Below the pieces are notes generated by a model. The model saw nothing but the letters and a program-made list of their open reading frames with translations, had not been told where the DNA came from and did not search any database. The position numbers were made by a program, and so were the translations under genes. A stretch of DNA of 9,171 bases. It comes from Alphaproteobacteria bacterium (GTDB lineage: Bacteria; Pseudomonadota; Alphaproteobacteria; Rickettsiales; VGDC01). How positions within the stretch are numbered: position 1 is the stretch's first letter; each line of letters begins with the position of its first letter. Location: the NCBI GenBank assembly GCA_016869895.1, contig VGDC01000056.1, positions 1 to 9,171 of the forward strand, read 5' to 3'. Below are positions 1-5,821 of the stretch, piece after piece.

Positions 1-61
1 CGATGTAATCGCCTGCAAACAGCGATTTTCTACGCTTCCGCTAAGTGTGTCAGCTTCCGTC

Positions 62-81
62 ATTCCGGCGAAGGCCGGAAT
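62..81. repeat. 20-bp palindromic ATTCC...GGAAT repeat
   Basis: A perfect 8-base inverted repeat, ATTCCGGC and GCCGGAAT, flanks a four-base GAAG loop. The flanking bases (GTC before, CCAG after) match a common dispersed form in proteobacterial genomes. It has the same overall design as the neisserial dRS3 repeat, a 20-bp unit with ATTCC-type ends. Such units usually occur in many intergenic copies and can be insertion targets. Copy number in this genome cannot be seen from the window. Confidence 0.6.
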
Positions 82-193
82 CCAGAGCAGTGCAGCTAAT
101 CCGGCACAGCGATGCTAAGCCAGCATACATCAACGTATGGTGGCGAGGACAGCAGTCCGAGCGAGCCATCAGCCAGCGGAGCGCCGCCCATGT

Positions 194-211
194 GATTTTC
201 AGGAGAAAATC
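194..211. repeat. 7-bp perfect hairpin downstream of phaZ, possible weak terminator
   Basis: GATTTTC and GAAAATC form a perfect seven-base stem with an AGGA loop, 18 bases beyond the phaZ stop codon. In the phaZ direction the stem is AT-rich and is not followed by a run of T, so it does not meet the usual rule for an intrinsic terminator. It could be an RNA 3' end stabiliser or part of the repeat cluster. I see no better terminator candidate for phaZ inside the window. Confidence 0.35.
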
Positions 212-228
212 AAGGGGCAAAACAACAC

Positions 229-1497
229 CTACTTATCATTCTGCGTGATGAATTCCTGAATCACGGGGATGATATGCTCGCGGAATTTACGGCCGTTGAA
301 GATACCGTAGTGACCCACCGCCTTCTGCTCGTGGTGGCGTTTCTTTTCCTTCGGCAGGCCGGAGCACAGCTTCTGCGCCGCTTTGGTCTGACCCACACCC
401 GAAATATCATCCAGCTCGCCTTCGATGGTCAGCAGCGCCGTTTTGGTGATTTTCGATGGATCGACCTTCTGGCCCAGATAGGTCATCTCGCCCTTCGGCA
501 GCAGATGACGCTGGAAGACCACGTCGATGGTCTGGAGATAGAATTCCGCAGGCAGATCCGCCACGGACAGGTATTCGTTATAGAACGCGCGATGCGCCTC
601 GGCGGAGTCATCATCCCCCTGCACGAGGTGCTGGAACAGCTTGATATGCTCACCCACATGACGTTCCAGATTCATGGTCATGAAGCCGGTCAGCTGCAGG
701 AAGCCGGGGTAAACCTTGCGCATGAAGCCGGGGTAATTGGCGGGTACGCGGGTGACCACCGTGTTCTCGAACCAGGAGAACGGGCGTTCCGTCGCCGTGC
801 GGTTCACTTCCGTCGGCGCTTCGCGGGTGTCGATGGGGCCGCCCATCAGGGTCATGGAGCGCGGCGCGGCAGGGTCTTTCTGCGCGTTCATGATGCTCGC
901 CGCCGCCATCACGGGCACGGCAGGCTGGCACACGGCGATGACATGCGCTTCGCCTTTCAGGATTTTCAGGAAGTCGATGACATAGGTGATGTAGTCATCC
1001 AGATCGAACTTGCCCGCATAGAGCGGCACTTCGCGCGCGTCCGTCCAGTCGGTGATATACACATCCGCGAAGGGCAGAAGGCCGCGCACCGTGCCACGCA
1101 GCAGGGTCGCATGGTGGCCGGACATCGGCGCGACCAGCAGGATTTTCGGCTGTTTATCGAATTGCTTGGGCTTGCGGAAATGCAGCAGACGCCCGAAAGG
1201 ACGGCTGTCATCCACCACTTCCTCGACCACATCGACGCGCTTGCCGTCGATGGAGGTGCGGTCGATGCCGAATTCCGGTTTCAGATAGTTGCGCGTCGCG
1301 CGTTCCATCAGCTCGCTCGCCGCCGCCATCGACTTGCCGAAACGGGTATAGGACAGGATGTTATACGGGCTGCGGAAGAACACCTTATACGCCGTCGCCA
1401 TCGTGTGGAACGGCGCCATGCTGGCATGCTGGGCTTCGTGGATATTATAGAGTTGGGAATTTCCGGCGAAGGGGTTCTCGAAGAAGTTCTTATCCAT
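229..1497 (-). CDS. phaZ: Intracellular polyhydroxybutyrate depolymerase (PhaZ, cysteine-type)
   Basis: Predicted cytoplasmic enzyme that hydrolyses amorphous PHB granules to release 3-hydroxybutyrate oligomers for reuse as carbon and energy. Counting from the chosen start (422 residues), the family's opening signature is visible at QLYNIHEAQ (about residues 15-23). The alpha/beta-hydrolase nucleophile is Cys190 in VCQPAVPV, the acid is probably Asp363 or Asp364 in GELDDISG, and the base is His396 in VGHYGIF. Spacing and total length match the Ralstonia eutropha PhaZ1 type (about 419 residues, Cys-Asp-His triad). There is no signal peptide, as expected for an intracellular depolymerase. An in-frame ATG 36 bases further upstream (1531-1533) would add 12 residues. 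The inner ATG is preferred because an AAAGG motif precedes it and the family usually starts just before the QL-HE segment. A strong terminator separates it from the upstream entericidin gene, so it probably has its own promoter in the short gap, perhaps with the TAAAAT hexamer near 1534-1539 as -10. Confidence 0.93.
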   Translation of the reverse strand: MDKNFFENPFAGNSQLYNIHEAQHASMAPFHTMATAYKVFFRSPYNILSYTRFGKSMAAASELMERATRNYLKPEFGIDRTSIDGKRVDVVEEVVDDSRPFGRLLHFRKPKQFDKQPKILLVAPMSGHHATLLRGTVRGLLPFADVYITDWTDAREVPLYAGKFDLDDYITYVIDFLKILKGEAHVIAVCQPAVPVMAAASIMNAQKDPAAPRSMTLMGGPIDTREAPTEVNRTATERPFSWFENTVVTRVPANYPGFMRKVYPGFLQLTGFMTMNLERHVGEHIKLFQHLVQGDDDSAEAHRAFYNEYLSVADLPAEFYLQTIDVVFQRHLLPKGEMTYLGQKVDPSKITKTALLTIEGELDDISGVGQTKAAQKLCSGLPKEKKRHHEQKAVGHYGIFNGRKFREHIIPVIQEFITQNDK

Positions 1498-1563
1498 GCA
1501 GGGCGAGGCCTTTAGCTGTGAGAGTCGTCCCATTTTAGACCAGAAAGAATGAATAATGCATTA

Positions 1564-1600
1564 AAAAACCCCCGTTTTCATATGGAAAACAGGGGTTTTT
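1564..1600 (-). terminator. Strong intrinsic terminator (possibly bidirectional) after the entericidin gene
   Basis: The arms are AAAAACCCC + GTTTTC (1564-1579) and GAAAAC + GGGGTTTTT (1585-1600). They pair almost completely, with one internal C/A mismatch (1573/1591) and a five-base loop at 1580-1584. Read on the minus strand, the GC core is followed by a run of T, the classic Rho-independent layout. The hairpin lies 21 bases past the entericidin stop. Because A and T runs flank both sides it could also act in the plus direction, although no plus-strand gene points into it. It separates the decarboxylase/entericidin unit from phaZ. Confidence 0.85.
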
Positions 1601-1621
1601 CTATCGAAAAAGAAAGGTTTT

Positions 1622-1756
1622 TTACATTTTTCGCTTTGTATTTTCGGCAGTTCCCGCAATCGCACCACCTCCTGCTTCGATGTCCTGCCCAATACCGGAA
1701 ATGGTGTTGCAGGCGGCAACGGTGAAGAGCGACAGGATGATAAGGACAAAGCGCAT
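1622..1756 (-). CDS. Entericidin A/B family small lipoprotein
   Basis: A 44-codon gene on the minus strand, short enough to be missed by length cut-offs. The product starts MRFVLIILSLFTVAAC: one Arg, a hydrophobic segment, then a lipobox VAAC that places the lipidated cysteine at residue 16. The mature part begins CNTISGIGQDIEAGG, closely matching the entericidin signature (CNT-x-x-G-x-GQDIEAGG), then AIAGTAENTKRKM. The mature peptide of 29 residues is predicted to be diacylated or triacylated and membrane-anchored. In E. coli, EcnA and EcnB form an antidote/toxin lipoprotein pair linked to stationary-phase lysis. In alphaproteobacteria single copies are common and their role is less clear, so toxin or antidote cannot be assigned. 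A GAGG Shine-Dalgarno sits about seven bases before the ATG. The gene starts 24 bases after the decarboxylase stop and ends before a strong terminator, so co-transcription with the decarboxylase is likely, although a promoter inside the decarboxylase 3' end cannot be excluded. Confidence 0.9.
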   Translation of the reverse strand: MRFVLIILSLFTVAACNTISGIGQDIEAGGGAIAGTAENTKRKM

Positions 1757-1780
1757 GGGAGACCTCGTTCTATAGGGTTG

Positions 1781-3463
1781 TTAAGCGGGTGTTTTCTGGC
1801 GTTTGGTGGCATCACGCTGTTCGGCGAGGCCTTCGCCCACGCGTTTCAACGAGCGCGAGCAATCGCCCTTCGGAATCATGACTTCGATGAAGTGCAGGTT
1901 GTCCGTATCGGCGACAGCGGCTTTCAGCGCGGATTCCAATTCACCTTTGGTCTGGACGGTGACGCCTTTGCCATAGCCGATGAGGTCGGTGGTCTTGGTG
2001 TATTTCCACTGCTGGAGCTTGTTGAAATCGCCATCGATGATGCCGCGCTGGGTGCCGTAGCCATCGTTGTTGAGGAGCAGGATGATGGGGTTATAGCCGA
2101 ATTTCGCGGCGGTGGAGAGCTCCAAGCCGGTCATCTGGAAGGCACCGTCACCGACCATCGCCATCACGCGGCCACCGAGGTTGGCGGCGCAGGCACCGAT
2201 GGCGGCGGGGATGCCGAAGCCCATGGAGAGGTAATACGCGCCGGCGATGAAGGTGTTACGCTTGGTGGTGCGCAGGCCGATGGCACCGAGGAGCGCATCA
2301 CCGGTGTCGCTGGTGATGATGGTGTTGTCGGGCATACCCTGTTCGATGATCTCGAAGAAGCTGTCGGAATCGACCTGCTCGGCGCGCTGAGCGTCGGTGA
2401 GCGCGGGGTAAGGCGCATAGGGGTTCGGGTGGTCGAAGCCTGCGCGGGGAGTGATGGGCGCAGCCAGCAGAGCCTCGATGAACTCCTTGAGCACGATGCC
2501 TTCATAGTGCTGATGGCCGATGCTGGCCTTCTCGGAGGTGCAGAGGATGGTATTGTTGCGCTGGATGTTCGCCTTGGTGAAACCATAGAGAACGTCGGAA
2601 ATGAACGCGCCGAGCATGATGAGGCAGTCGCTGGATTCGACATAATCCTTCACCACGGGCAGGGACAGCGTGCCGCTGTACGTGCCGATGAAGAGGGGGT
2701 TCTTATCGCTGATGACGCTCTTGGAAAGCAGGGTCGAAGCGATGGGGAAGTTGAACTTCTTGGCGAATTCCACGGCAAGGTCGGTGAGACCCAAGCGGTG
2801 AAGCTCAACATCCGCCACGATGACGGGCTGTTTCGCCTGATTGATGAAGGCAGCGGCCTGCGCCACGAATGCAGCCAGCGAATCCTTATCGCTCACCGGA
2901 GCGGCGACTTTGGACGCGTGCAGGGACGGTGCTTTGATGGGCATATCGGTCACATCGAAGGGCACTTCGATGTAAACCGGACGGGAATTGGCCTTCGCCG
3001 CGGCTACGACGCGGATGATTTCGTCAGCAGCGGTTTCAGGGTCAAGCAACACGGTGGACGCGCAGGTGACTTCGTCATAGATGCGACGCTGGGTGTCGAA
3101 GGTGCGCACTTTGTGGTGGATGAGGGAGTCGTTGCGGCGATCGCTGGGCGATGGGCCACCGGAGATGACCACGACAGGGCTTTTCTCGGCGTAAGCACCC
3201 GCGATGCTGTTGACCATGTTCAGGCCACCTACGCAATAGGTGACGACGGCGACACCAAGACCGCCCGTGACGCGGGAATAGGCATCCGCCGCGAAGCCCA
3301 CGGAAGGCTCATGGGTCATGTTGATGAACTCGATGGGGGATTTCTCCAACCAACGGCAGGTGCCGAGCACGAAATCGCCGGGGATGCCGAAGGCGTGGTT
3401 CACGCCCTGTTTGTGGAGGTAATCGAAGAGGAATTCACCGACGGTCTGGGTTTTGTTGCTCAT
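1781..3463 (-). CDS. ThDP-dependent 2-oxoacid decarboxylase (pyruvate/indolepyruvate decarboxylase family)
   Basis: A 560-residue thiamine-diphosphate enzyme of the family that decarboxylates pyruvate, indolepyruvate, phenylpyruvate or branched 2-oxoacids to aldehydes. The N-terminal pyrimidine-binding domain (about 1-180) shows Asp30 in GIPGDFVL, Glu52 in THEPSVGF (the cofactor-activating Glu) and the His116-His117 pair in LIHHKVR. All three match Zymomonas mobilis PDC Asp27, Glu50 and His113/114. A central domain (about 190-345) follows. The C-terminal pyrophosphate domain carries the metal/ThDP motif GDG (438-440) through NN (465-466). The position equivalent to Zymomonas Glu473 is Gln472 here (codon CAG at 2048-2050), an unexpected change at a catalytic residue. 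Substrate is therefore uncertain; indolepyruvate or phenylpyruvate decarboxylase, or a carboligase, are alternatives to pyruvate decarboxylase. The start is supported by AAGGGA eight bases upstream. It is probably cytoplasmic and tetrameric like its relatives. The palindromic element just upstream lies in its leader. Confidence 0.9.
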   Translation of the reverse strand: MSNKTQTVGEFLFDYLHKQGVNHAFGIPGDFVLGTCRWLEKSPIEFINMTHEPSVGFAADAYSRVTGGLGVAVVTYCVGGLNMVNSIAGAYAEKSPVVVISGGPSPSDRRNDSLIHHKVRTFDTQRRIYDEVTCASTVLLDPETAADEIIRVVAAAKANSRPVYIEVPFDVTDMPIKAPSLHASKVAAPVSDKDSLAAFVAQAAAFINQAKQPVIVADVELHRLGLTDLAVEFAKKFNFPIASTLLSKSVISDKNPLFIGTYSGTLSLPVVKDYVESSDCLIMLGAFISDVLYGFTKANIQRNNTILCTSEKASIGHQHYEGIVLKEFIEALLAAPITPRAGFDHPNPYAPYPALTDAQRAEQVDSDSFFEIIEQGMPDNTIITSDTGDALLGAIGLRTTKRNTFIAGAYYLSMGFGIPAAIGACAANLGGRVMAMVGDGAFQMTGLELSTAAKFGYNPIILLLNNDGYGTQRGIIDGDFNKLQQWKYTKTTDLIGYGKGVTVQTKGELESALKAAVADTDNLHFIEVMIPKGDCSRSLKRVGEGLAEQRDATKRQKTPA

Positions 3464-3488
3464 GCTAATTGTCCCTTTTCAGGCTCCA

Positions 3489-3587
3489 TTTTCGCGTTCC
3501 ACTTCGTTATCCATCGGCTCGCCAATGCTCATGTACTAGGTGTACACTCCGCTTGTCTCGCCTTGGCTGCCTCGTGGAATACGAAAA
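3489..3587. repeat. ~100-bp imperfect palindromic element between uvrB and the decarboxylase gene
   Basis: The outer arms TTTTCGCGTTCCAC (3489-3502) and the complement of GTGGAATACGAAAA (3574-3587) match at 12 of 14 bases. The centre is a perfect TGTAC/GTACA pair (3532-3536, 3542-3546) with a five-base loop, and between centre and arms the two halves share scattered matches such as GGC (3516-3518 with 3560-3562). This symmetry, with conserved tips and centre and decayed middle, is what a small non-autonomous palindromic repeat or MITE looks like. It sits in the decarboxylase leader, starting about 25 bases upstream of its ATG, so if transcribed it would fold near the 5' end of that mRNA. No target-site duplication is obvious. 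Confidence 0.5.
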
Positions 3588-3633
3588 GCATCGCCTGTTT
3601 GATAAAGTTTTAATTCGGGTGGCATAGTGGAGG

Positions 3634-3678
3634 ACGGCACAAGACTTGGCAAGGGGAAAATGCGAGGGTTTGTGCCGT
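3634..3678. repeat. 9-bp perfect inverted repeat downstream of uvrB, possible terminator
   Basis: ACGGCACAA (3634-3642) and TTGTGCCGT (3670-3678) are exact inverted copies separated by 27 bases. The structure begins about 20 bases after the uvrB stop, where a terminator would be expected. No T run follows in the uvrB direction and the loop is long, so an intrinsic terminator is not well supported. It could instead be an operator-like dyad or a repeat. It is also within the region that could hold the decarboxylase promoter. Confidence 0.4.
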
Positions 3679-3697
3679 GTTGCGATGCGGGAGAGGA

Positions 3698-5734
3698 TTA
3701 TTTCCCTTTGGCCTTCCGTGCGCGGCCTTTAGGTGTGTCGGCGGCTTTCTGCAAACGGGTGATTTCATCGCGGATGCGGCTGGCTTCCTCGAACTCAAGG
3801 TCTGCTGCGGCGGCGAGCATGCGCCCACGCAGCAGTTCGATATGGGCATCGAGGTTCGTGCCGTTGAATTCGGGGATGCCGTGTGATTTGCCGGTATCCA
3901 CCGTGAAATGGTCTTTCTCGTAAACGCTTTCCAAGGCCTCGGCGATGTTCTTGCGCACGGATTGAGGGGTGATGCCGTGTTCCTCGTTATAGGCCTTCTG
4001 GATGGTGCGGCGGCGGTTTGTCTCTTCCAGCGCGGCTTTGAGGGATTCGGTCATCACATCCGCATAGAGGATGACGCGGCCATCGACGTTACGCGCGGCG
4101 CGGCCGATGGTCTGGATGAGAGAGGTCTGCGAACGCAGGAACCCTTCCTTATCGGCATCGAGAATGGCCACCAGACCGCATTCGGGGATGTCCAGACCCT
4201 CACGCAGCAGGTTGATGCCGATGAGGATGTCGAAGGTGCCGAGGCGCAGGTTGCGGATGATTTCGATACGATCCAAGGTTTCTACGTCGGAATGGAGGTA
4301 TTCCACCTTGAGGCCGATGTCGCGCATATAATCCGTCAATTCCTCGGCCATGCGTTTGGTGAGCGTGGTGACGAGGACGCGCTGTTTCTTGGCGGCCATC
4401 TCGCGGCATTCGGCGAGGAGGTCGTCCACTTGATTGGCGACGGGGCGGATGATGCATTCAGGGTCGATGAGTCCAGTGGGGCGGATGACCTGCTGGGCGA
4501 AGACGCCGCCTGCGCGGTCAAGCTCCCAAGGCGCGGGGGTGGCCGAAACGAAGACGGTGTTGGGGCGCATGGCGTCCCATTCCTCGAACTTGAGCGGGCG
4601 GTTGTCGATGCAGGAGGGCAGGCGGAAGCCGTGCTCGGACAACACGCTCTTGCGGGCAAAGTCGCCGTTGAACATGCCGCGTATCTGCGGCACGGTGACG
4701 TGGCTTTCGTCGATGAAGAGCAGGGCATCCTCCGGCAGGTATTCGAACAGTGTCGGCGGGGGGGAGCCGGGGGGGCGACCCGTCAGCCAGCGGGAATAGT
4801 TCTCGACGCCTTTGCAGGTGCCTGTTTCCTGTAGCATCTCCAAATCGAAGAAGGTGCGCTGCTCGATGCGTTGCGCTTCCAGCAGCTTGCCATTGGCGTG
4901 ATACCAGTCCAGCCTGTCCTTCAGCTCGGCTTTGATGCCTTTGATGGCCTGCTGCATGGTGGGCTGCGGGGTCACGTAATGGCTTTTGGCATAGAGCGTC
5001 GCGGTCTGCAAGGTGGCCATGCGCTCGCCGGTCAGCGGGTCGAACTCGGAAATCGATTCTATCTCGTCGCCGAATAGGGAGATGCGCCATGCGCGGTCGT
5101 CCAAATGGGCGGGGAAGATGTCCACCGAATCGCCGCGCACGCGGAAGGTGCCGCGGTGGAAATCGACGTCGTTACGGGTGTAATGCAGCTCGATGAGCTT
5201 GCGGATGAGGGCGGCCTGGTCTATCCGCGCGCCGATGGTCAACTCCTGAATCATCGCGGAATAGGTCTCCACCGAGCCGATACCGTAGATGCAGGAGACG
5301 GAGGACACCACAATCACATCGCGCCGTTCGAGCAGCGAGCGCGTGGCGGAGTGGCGCATGCGGTCTATCTGCTCGTTGATGGAGGAGTCCTTCTCGATGA
5401 AGGTGTCCGTCTTGGCGATATAGGCTTCGGGCTGGTAGTAATCATAGTAAGACACGAAGTATTCCACCGCGTTATTGGGGAAGAACTCCTTCATCTCGTT
5501 ATAGAGCTGGGCGGCGAGAGTCTTGTTATGCGCCATGATGATGGCGGGTCGCTGGAGCGTGTTGATGACATGCGCCATGGTGAAGGTCTTGCCCGAACCC
5601 GTGACCCCCAGTAGCACCTGATTCTTCTTGTCCTCCTCCAACCCCGCGACGAGCTGGGCTATCGCCGTCGGCTGGTCACCGGCGGGCGAGAATTCAGAGA
5701 TGAGGTCGAATCCCGCAGGGGGCAGATGCGTCAT
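3698..5734 (-). CDS. uvrB: UvrABC system protein B (excision-repair helicase)
   Basis: Full-length UvrB (678 residues; E. coli 673). It accepts damaged DNA from UvrA, verifies the lesion with its beta-hairpin and recruits UvrC for dual incision. Visible in order are Walker A GVTGSGKT (43-50), the beta-hairpin region with YYDYYQPEAYI (96-106) up to DRMRHSATRSLLERRDV (124-140), and SSVSCIYGIGS (144-154). Next come FRVRGDSVDIFPAH (197-210), the DEAD-like box FIDESH (340-345), SATP (397-400), GINLLREGLDIPE (506-518), motif VI QTIGRAARN (541-549) and a C-terminal UVR motif (about 630-665) that binds UvrC. A basic tail (KGRARKAKGK) ends the protein. The start follows a weak GGGA motif. The 80-base gap upstream contains TATATA at 5769-5774 as a possible -10 element with a poor -35. 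I saw no alphaproteobacterial LexA box (GTTC-N7-GTTC), so SOS control is not supported. The gene holds a pair of G7 tracts, listed separately. Confidence 0.98.
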   Translation of the reverse strand: MTHLPPAGFDLISEFSPAGDQPTAIAQLVAGLEEDKKNQVLLGVTGSGKTFTMAHVINTLQRPAIIMAHNKTLAAQLYNEMKEFFPNNAVEYFVSYYDYYQPEAYIAKTDTFIEKDSSINEQIDRMRHSATRSLLERRDVIVVSSVSCIYGIGSVETYSAMIQELTIGARIDQAALIRKLIELHYTRNDVDFHRGTFRVRGDSVDIFPAHLDDRAWRISLFGDEIESISEFDPLTGERMATLQTATLYAKSHYVTPQPTMQQAIKGIKAELKDRLDWYHANGKLLEAQRIEQRTFFDLEMLQETGTCKGVENYSRWLTGRPPGSPPPTLFEYLPEDALLFIDESHVTVPQIRGMFNGDFARKSVLSEHGFRLPSCIDNRPLKFEEWDAMRPNTVFVSATPAPWELDRAGGVFAQQVIRPTGLIDPECIIRPVANQVDDLLAECREMAAKKQRVLVTTLTKRMAEELTDYMRDIGLKVEYLHSDVETLDRIEIIRNLRLGTFDILIGINLLREGLDIPECGLVAILDADKEGFLRSQTSLIQTIGRAARNVDGRVILYADVMTESLKAALEETNRRRTIQKAYNEEHGITPQSVRKNIAEALESVYEKDHFTVDTGKSHGIPEFNGTNLDAHIELLRGRMLAAAADLEFEEASRIRDEITRLQKAADTPKGRARKAKGK
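4758..4775 (+). repeat. Two G7 tracts (G-quadruplex-type motif) inside uvrB
   Basis: The plus strand reads GGGGGGG AGCC GGGGGGG. It fits the four-run G-quadruplex rule (GGG-N1-GGG-N4-GGG-N1-GGG). The plus strand is the template strand of uvrB; the coding strand has the matching C7 tracts, which encode the conserved segment GRPPGSPPPT (residues 319-328) through CCC-CCC and TCC-CCC-CCG codons. Other proline codons would avoid the runs. Such homopolymers are slippage-prone, and a one-base change would truncate UvrB in the middle. Formation of a quadruplex in the cell is inference. Confidence 0.7.
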
Positions 5735-5794
5735 AATATCCCGATGGTGATGGTTTCACGATAAGGGATATATAGGGAAGGAGAGCAAAGATTA

Positions 5795-5821
5795 CCAGTG
5801 AGACAGTGAAATTATCACTGG
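5795..5821. repeat. Inverted repeat overlapping the tadC stop codon
   Basis: CCAGTGA (5795-5801) and TCACTGG (5815-5821) form a perfect seven-base inverted repeat around the tadC TGA. A second CAGTGA (5804-5809) can pair with the same TCACTG (5815-5820) across a five-base AATTA loop, so two mutually exclusive hairpins are possible. It marks the end of the pilus operon, but only a mixed, not continuous, T-rich sequence follows in the tadC direction. It may be a weak terminator or an mRNA 3'-end structure. Confidence 0.4.

Larger units (their letters stand above)
1..228. repeat. Gene-free intergenic stretch rich in short palindromes
   Basis: No credible coding region lies here. The one open frame on the plus strand gives an arginine- and serine-rich peptide that resembles no protein and runs through the palindromes. 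At least four inverted repeats can be read: an ATTCCGGC/GCCGGAAT hairpin (62-81), CATAC/GTATG (124-139), GGAC/GTCC (147-158) and GATTTTC/GAAAATC (194-211). The heptamer GATTTTC also occurs directly at 24-30, so 24-30 and 205-211 form an outer inverted pair that encloses the rest. This looks like a cluster of dispersed repeat elements downstream of phaZ. Whether it is one composite unit or several insertions cannot be told from one copy. Confidence 0.55.

Noticed and set aside
45..248. 67-codon plus-strand frame in the left intergenic region
   Set aside because: It is built from the palindromic repeats and overlaps the phaZ 3' end; it has no clear ribosome site and no protein-like features.
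274..1515. 413-codon open frame on the plus strand opposite phaZ
   Set aside because: It is an antisense shadow; the product is dominated by Arg, His and Gly repeats with no family features, while the opposite strand encodes an intact PhaZ.
1561..1815. 84-codon minus-strand frame overlapping the entericidin gene
   Set aside because: It is in a different frame from the entericidin gene, overlaps the decarboxylase 3' end and reads through the terminator hairpin. The 44-codon frame has the lipobox, family signature and ribosome site.
3529..3591. 20-codon minus-strand frame (MLFVFHEAAKARQAECTPST) inside the palindromic element
   Set aside because: Too short, no ribosome site seen, and explained by the repeat structure; kept only as a descriptor of the element.
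1778..3613. 611-codon open frame on the plus strand opposite the decarboxylase
   Set aside because: It lies fully antisense to a gene with clear family motifs. Its product is a Gly/Asp/His-rich sequence with no recognisable domain, as expected from reading the complement of GC-rich codons.
3908..4834. 308-codon plus-strand frame opposite uvrB
   Set aside because: Antisense shadow of a fully conserved UvrB; composition is low-complexity Gly/Ala/Asp/Val and no domain is seen.
5735..5814. LexA/SOS operator in front of uvrB
   Set aside because: No GTTC-N7-GTTC type site and no enterobacterial CTG-N10-CAG box was found in the 80-base gap.
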